Below the pieces are notes generated by a model. That model had not been told where the DNA came from. It saw only the letters and a list, made by a program, of their open reading frames with translations, and did no database searches. This document shows, piece after piece, positions 6,094-8,371 of a stretch of DNA of 8,371 nucleotides. This stretch comes from an uncultured Lachnospiraceae bacterium (lineage in GTDB: Bacteria > Bacillota_A > Clostridia > Lachnospirales > Lachnospiraceae), in NCBI GenBank assembly GCA_947175285.1, contig CAMWMM010000198.1:1-8371 (forward strand). The letters are read 5' to 3'. Made by a program: the position numbers and the translations under genes. How positions within the stretch are numbered: the first letter of the stretch is position 1; each line of letters opens with the position of its first letter.

Positions 6094-7437
6094 TTATTCC
6101 GCCCCCGCTTCCTCTTCCAATTTTTCTAAAACAGCATCCTCTCCTGTTATGACATCCGTACCTACATACATTCTTTCTAATTTCCCGGTATTTTCACCGG
6201 ATTCAGTGAATTCATACTTTTCCAACACGCTTCCTGACGCATCTGTCATTTCTATTCCTGACAAAATACCTGTTTTTGAAAAAGAAAGCAGCACAGTTTC
6301 TCCATCTCCAAACGAATGGAAAAATTCCCGTCCCTGTATCTCATAAACATATTCCTCTATCATATCTTCCGCAGGATACTCATAGCGATGAAGTAAAGCA
6401 TAAGGTTTTTCTTTCTCTGTATCATATTCTACAACAATTTCCAATTGTCCATCTGTATCATACTGGCAAACGCTGTAATATGTCAACCCACCGTCCGAAT
6501 AAAGCATTTGCCGCAAGAGACAGTCTTCATCATATTGCGCCTGGTAAAATGATGGCGTCAAACAAAAATCGTACTGTTCATTCTGCCACTCATAGTTTAA
6601 TTGTAATGTTGGATTCCCTACTCCCGTTTCCGGATTATACTCATACAGATTGACCTGTTCCGCATCCGCCCATCCGCGCGTTTGATACCAATGATTTTGA
6701 TACACACTATCGCTATTCTGTCTTATCCAAAATCCATACTCATTATCCTTATAATTTTGGACATGGCATACAATCTGATTGTCCTGCTGCCTCCACTGCA
6801 TTTTCCATGCCTCACAAGGCTCATTCAAATCCCATGAATTATACTCAAAAACACAGAGTGTATTACCCTGCTGATCTTCCAGAAATTCCGTACGGGAAGG
6901 CGAAGTGCCGGATATTCCTCCATCCGTCTGATTGTCAGTATAAGAATAGCTGACACCTGCGCAACCTATATCCGTGTGCCGGAAATAGTTATCTTCCATC
7001 AACTCTTCATCACGGTAAATCTCTTCATGTACAACCCAGCCCGAACTGTCATATTCATAAAAATGGCTGTATGTCCGTATGACATCTGCCCCATTTCCTG
7101 TCTGTTCCGTGCGCATGTTACCCGCTGAATCATATTCCCACATAGTCCATTGAAGCTGGTCGCCGTTTTCATCATAATCCGCTTCCGCTATCAACATACC
7201 GTCATCGTATGAATAGCGCGTATATTGATATAAAGCCAATACCTCATTTTCCGCATAAGAGCTCCTGTCATCTATCGAAATCTGATCTGAAATGAGTAGT
7301 TTTTCATGTGTGCTTGACGCTATCGGCAGACCATAAAACTCCGTGTCTTCCCGCTTATACTGCGAAGGCTCACTTTTAAGCCAGCCGATAAATCCCAAAA
7401 AAGCAAATAACATTCCCATTAAACCAAAGATAGGCAT
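6094..7437 (-). CDS. Membrane-anchored extracellular protein with Tyr/Asp-rich (YD-like) repeats
   Basis: From the ATG at 7437 this is a 447-residue protein. A hydrophobic N-terminal segment (1-20) is an uncleaved anchor or signal peptide. The remainder is hydrophilic, acidic and rich in Tyr, Asp, Gly and Trp. Short units such as WEYDSAGN (99-106), YEYDSSG (127-133), YDENGDQ (88-94) and QYDTDGQL (325-332) recur. They resemble YD/RHS-like beta repeats but are too divergent to call that family firmly. The lack of a lipobox Cys argues against a lipoprotein. The ATG has no SD. The frame stays open upstream to 7504 and adds a basic stretch (KRFNEEKYSSKPKKV) that suits a signal-anchor. An AGAGGTGG SD lies 6 nt before an in-frame ATC at 7491. 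First gene of the operon; the stop abuts the hscC ATG. Function unknown; it may be a client or sensor of the chaperone pair. Confidence 0.8.
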   Translation of the reverse strand: MPIFGLMGMLFAFLGFIGWLKSEPSQYKREDTEFYGLPIASSTHEKLLISDQISIDDRSSYAENEVLALYQYTRYSYDDGMLIAEADYDENGDQLQWTMWEYDSAGNMRTEQTGNGADVIRTYSHFYEYDSSGWVVHEEIYRDEELMEDNYFRHTDIGCAGVSYSYTDNQTDGGISGTSPSRTEFLEDQQGNTLCVFEYNSWDLNEPCEAWKMQWRQQDNQIVCHVQNYKDNEYGFWIRQNSDSVYQNHWYQTRGWADAEQVNLYEYNPETGVGNPTLQLNYEWQNEQYDFCLTPSFYQAQYDEDCLLRQMLYSDGGLTYYSVCQYDTDGQLEIVVEYDTEKEKPYALLHRYEYPAEDMIEEYVYEIQGREFFHSFGDGETVLLSFSKTGILSGIEMTDASGSVLEKYEFTESGENTGKLERMYVGTDVITGEDAVLEKLEEEAGAE

Positions 7438-7472
7438 TACTTTTTTGGGCTTTGAGCTATATTTTTCCTCAT
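7437..7472 (-). other. Possible 11-codon leader ORF with TAATG overlap to the anchored-protein gene
   Basis: ATG at 7472 encodes MRKNIAQSPKK, and its TAA overlaps the ATG of the 447-residue ORF as TAATG. Its SD (AAGG at a 4-nt spacing) is weak. Stop-start overlap could let ribosomes re-initiate on the main ORF, which lacks its own SD. The alternative is that the main gene really starts at the non-standard codon at 7491, making this a shadow. Confidence 0.2.
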
Positions 7473-7497
7473 TGAACCTTTTTAGTTTGATTGTAAT

Positions 7498-7505
7498 CCA
7501 CCTCT
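7498..7505 (-). promoter_or_regulatory. SD sequence without a standard start codon
   Basis: The minus strand reads AGAGGTGG followed by ATTACA and then ATC at 7491, in frame with the 447-residue protein. No ATG, GTG or TTG in that frame lies at a usable distance. A GTG overlapping the SD itself leads to a stop after ten codons. The SD therefore points to initiation at ATC (or ATT), to a start codon lost by mutation, or to a sequence error. Confidence 0.45.
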
Positions 7506-7506
7506 A

Positions 7507-7544
7507 TAAGATATTTTGGTTAGGTTTTCCTTGAATATCTTTTA
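7507..7544. promoter_or_regulatory. Operator-like dyad 1, at the transcription start
   Basis: The half-site AAGATATT (7508-7515) and its exact inverse AATATCTT (7534-7541) are 18 bp apart, with an imperfect interior (TTGG...CCTT). The dyad runs from about -7 to +30 of the predicted transcript, a position suited to repression. It aligns without gaps to dyad 2, 30 of 37 positions identical. As RNA it could also form an AU-rich hairpin in the leader. Confidence 0.55.
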
Positions 7545-7572
7545 GCATACTCTTTTTGCATTGCGCTTTCAA
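7544..7572 (-). promoter_or_regulatory. Sigma-70-type promoter of the chaperone/two-component operon
   Basis: On the minus strand TTGAAA (7567-7572) and TATGCT (7544-7549) are separated by exactly 17 nt. The predicted start is near 7537, giving a leader of about 45-100 nt depending on which start codon is used. The promoter lies between two related dyads, one ending just upstream of the -35 and one beginning at the -10 end. No other promoter is evident in the short gaps down to the kinase stop at 1200, so this is the likely source of a 6-kb transcript. Confidence 0.55.
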
Positions 7573-7577
7573 GTTTC

Positions 7578-7617
7578 TAAAAGATATTTCGGTTAATTTT
7601 ACCGAAAATATCTTTTA
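7578..7617. promoter_or_regulatory. Operator-like dyad 2, upstream of the -35
   Basis: The left arm TAAAAGATATTTCGGT (7578-7593) and right arm ACCGAAAATATCTTTTA (7601-7617) form a near-perfect inverted repeat around a 7-nt centre, with one extra base in the right arm. The half-sites AAGATATT and AATATCTT have the same 18-bp gap as in dyad 1, and the two dyads are offset by 73 bp. The AT-rich arms ending in T runs on both strands could alternatively work as a weak two-way terminator after the MATE remnant. The repeated geometry around a promoter favours a protein-binding site. Confidence 0.6.
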
Positions 7618-7700
7618 ATAATGCTGCCGGCATTAAAATCAACAAAAAAGCTGTCGTATCCCTGAGCTGCACCTCCAAAGCCTCCTGAACCAGCAGTTCC
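7599..7700 (-). other. Gly-rich open frame, possible gene remnant
   Basis: Between a TGA (7701-7703) and a TAA (7599-7601) the minus strand reads 33 open codons with a protein-like composition: GSGGFGGAAQGYDSFF, then VDFNAGSIIKRYFR. It has no start codon and ends inside dyad 2. It might be the tail of a lost gene or a chance frame; no family is recognised. The rest of 7618-7709 holds only a short inverted repeat (TAATGC/GCATTA) with no terminator-like T run. Confidence 0.15.
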
Positions 7701-7709
7701 TCAAAACTA

Positions 7710-8073
7710 TTAGTAAGACGGCAGTCCGGTTCTTATAATTTCTTTCCATCTCTTTGAAAACATGTAATAACCAAGCATCATGATCATGCCAAAGCTAAAA
7801 CTGATAGGGAAACACAACATAATGTAAGTTCCGTCAAAATAACAAGTAATCAGGTAAGCGCTCGGAATGCGTACTGCCCAAAGCATCAAAATGTTCACAA
7901 TCGTTGTGTAGCGAATCAATCCCACACCATTTACTATGCAAATGATACCGTTAAATATCGCAAAAAACCACTGCGATATATTGCAATATAATTCCCACCA
8001 CCATAGGAATGGCAAAAAGAAACACTTTCTTCATAATCGGACCTATTGTCATGTCTATTTTCTTCTGTTCCAT
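7710..8073 (-). pseudogene. MATE-family exporter remnant with the middle deleted
   Basis: The ATG at 8073 opens MEQKKIDMTIGPIMKKVFLF, then AIPMVVGIILQ, the typical N-terminus and first helix of MATE multidrug exporters. That frame stops at 7951. In another frame the sequence then continues with FFAIFNGIICIVNGVGLIRY, then LMLWAVRIPSAYLI and YYMFSKRWKEI, which correspond to the last part of a MATE protein (the conserved LW-VRIP-AYL and C-terminal helix region). Only about 120 of the usual 440-460 residues remain. A deletion of roughly 320 codons and a frame change meet somewhere around 7950-8000. The product cannot form the two six-helix bundles needed for Na+/H+-coupled drug export. It faces the AraC-type regulator, an arrangement that suggests a former regulator-exporter pair. 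The start has only a weak purine-rich SD. Confidence 0.8.
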
Positions 8074-8168
8074 TGTTAAAATACACTTTCTTTTATTTTT
8101 AATGCCACTATTGTATAACAAAGAAAAAGTGTTTTCCATGTAATTCTTTACATACTTAAAGAAAAGCC

Positions 8169-8196
8169 TTGATTTTTTGTTCTCTTATCTTATTCT
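8169..8196 (+). promoter_or_regulatory. Candidate promoter of the AraC-type gene
   Basis: TTGATT (8169-8174) and TATTCT (8191-8196) are 16 nt apart, about 30 nt before an AAGGAGG SD. Each box matches the consensus at four of six positions. The surrounding DNA (8140-8237) is very AT-rich, so chance matches are likely. No inverted repeat suggestive of an operator is seen in this divergent region. Confidence 0.3.
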
Positions 8197-8237
8197 GTTT
8201 TAGATACATCATAATAAAAACTTGAGAAGGAGGTAAA

Positions 8238-8371
8238 ATTTTATCTAAAGTATTTAAAATTTCCAAAGTGCGACATAATCCATATTTTAATATGCCCTCC
8301 TCACATTTACACCCTATGTATGAAATATATTATCTGCAAAGCGGTACGAGGAAAATAAAGCCTCATATGTA
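8238..8371 (+). CDS. AraC-family transcriptional regulator, N-terminal part only
   Basis: The frame runs off the right edge, so only about 44 codons are seen. They include HNPYFNMPSSHLHPMYEIYY followed by LQSGTRKI, the typical start of the cupin-like sensor domain of AraC-type regulators (H-x-H-x-x-YEIYYL-x-SG-x-R). The C-terminal helix-turn-helix pair would lie outside the window. A perfect AAGGAGG (8227-8233) is followed after 4 nt by ATT at 8238 in this frame. The first standard starts are GTG at 8268 and ATG at 8292, neither with an SD, and a TGA at 8223 closes the frame upstream. Real initiation may be at ATT, or the start codon has been lost. It probably once controlled the divergent MATE exporter, now a remnant. 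Confidence 0.75.
   Translation, partial: MLSKVFKISKVRHNPYFNMPSSHLHPMYEIYYLQSGTRKIKPHM

Noticed and set aside
7507..7617. CRISPR array or MITE
   Set aside because: There are only two copies, each internally palindromic and arranged around a promoter. There are no further repeats, terminal duplications or cas genes.
7438..7700. CIRCE or CtsR heat-shock operator ahead of the chaperone operon
   Set aside because: Neither TTAGCACTC-N9-GAGTGCTAA nor a GGTCAAA heptad repeat is present; the dyads there have a different sequence and spacing.

Overview
The window looks like a chromosomal segment of a low-GC anaerobic Firmicute, most likely a gut Clostridium-type bacterium such as a Lachnospiraceae member. 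Reasons are the AT-rich intergenic DNA, purine-rich Shine-Dalgarno (SD) sites, a tRNA-Glu(UUC) of the Firmicute form, an AgrC/AgrA-like LytTR two-component pair, and a degraded MATE transporter facing an AraC-type regulator. The family assignment is an inference; no species can be named.

Nearly everything is on the minus strand, so the main block reads from right to left. At the right edge (8238-8371, + strand) an AraC-type regulator begins and runs off the window. Facing it is a MATE exporter remnant (7710-8073), which keeps the N-terminus and the last ~90 residues but has lost the middle. Next comes a promoter (7544-7572) flanked by two copies of a 37-bp dyad. It appears to drive a tightly packed operon: a membrane-anchored protein with Tyr/Asp-rich repeats (6094-7437), an HscC-type Hsp70 (4375-6093), a membrane-anchored J-domain protein (3296-4354), a LytTR response regulator (2494-3258) and a HPK10-type sensor kinase (1200-2492). 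Gaps in this block are 0 to 37 nt.

Immediately after the kinase stop are two 17-bp direct repeats with a 20-bp period, resembling LytTR-regulator sites. They lie upstream of a candidate promoter for a small downstream unit: a 29-residue single-pass membrane peptide (952-1041, not previously called) and a 246-residue two-pass membrane protein of unknown function (186-926). The left edge holds a tRNA-Glu cut by the window border, with its own promoter.

Working hypothesis: the HscC/J-protein pair serves a membrane or export task together with the anchored repeat protein. The co-transcribed LytTR two-component system senses an envelope or peptide signal and switches on the micropeptide/246-aa unit. 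The gene order, spacing and repeats are seen directly; the functional link is inference.
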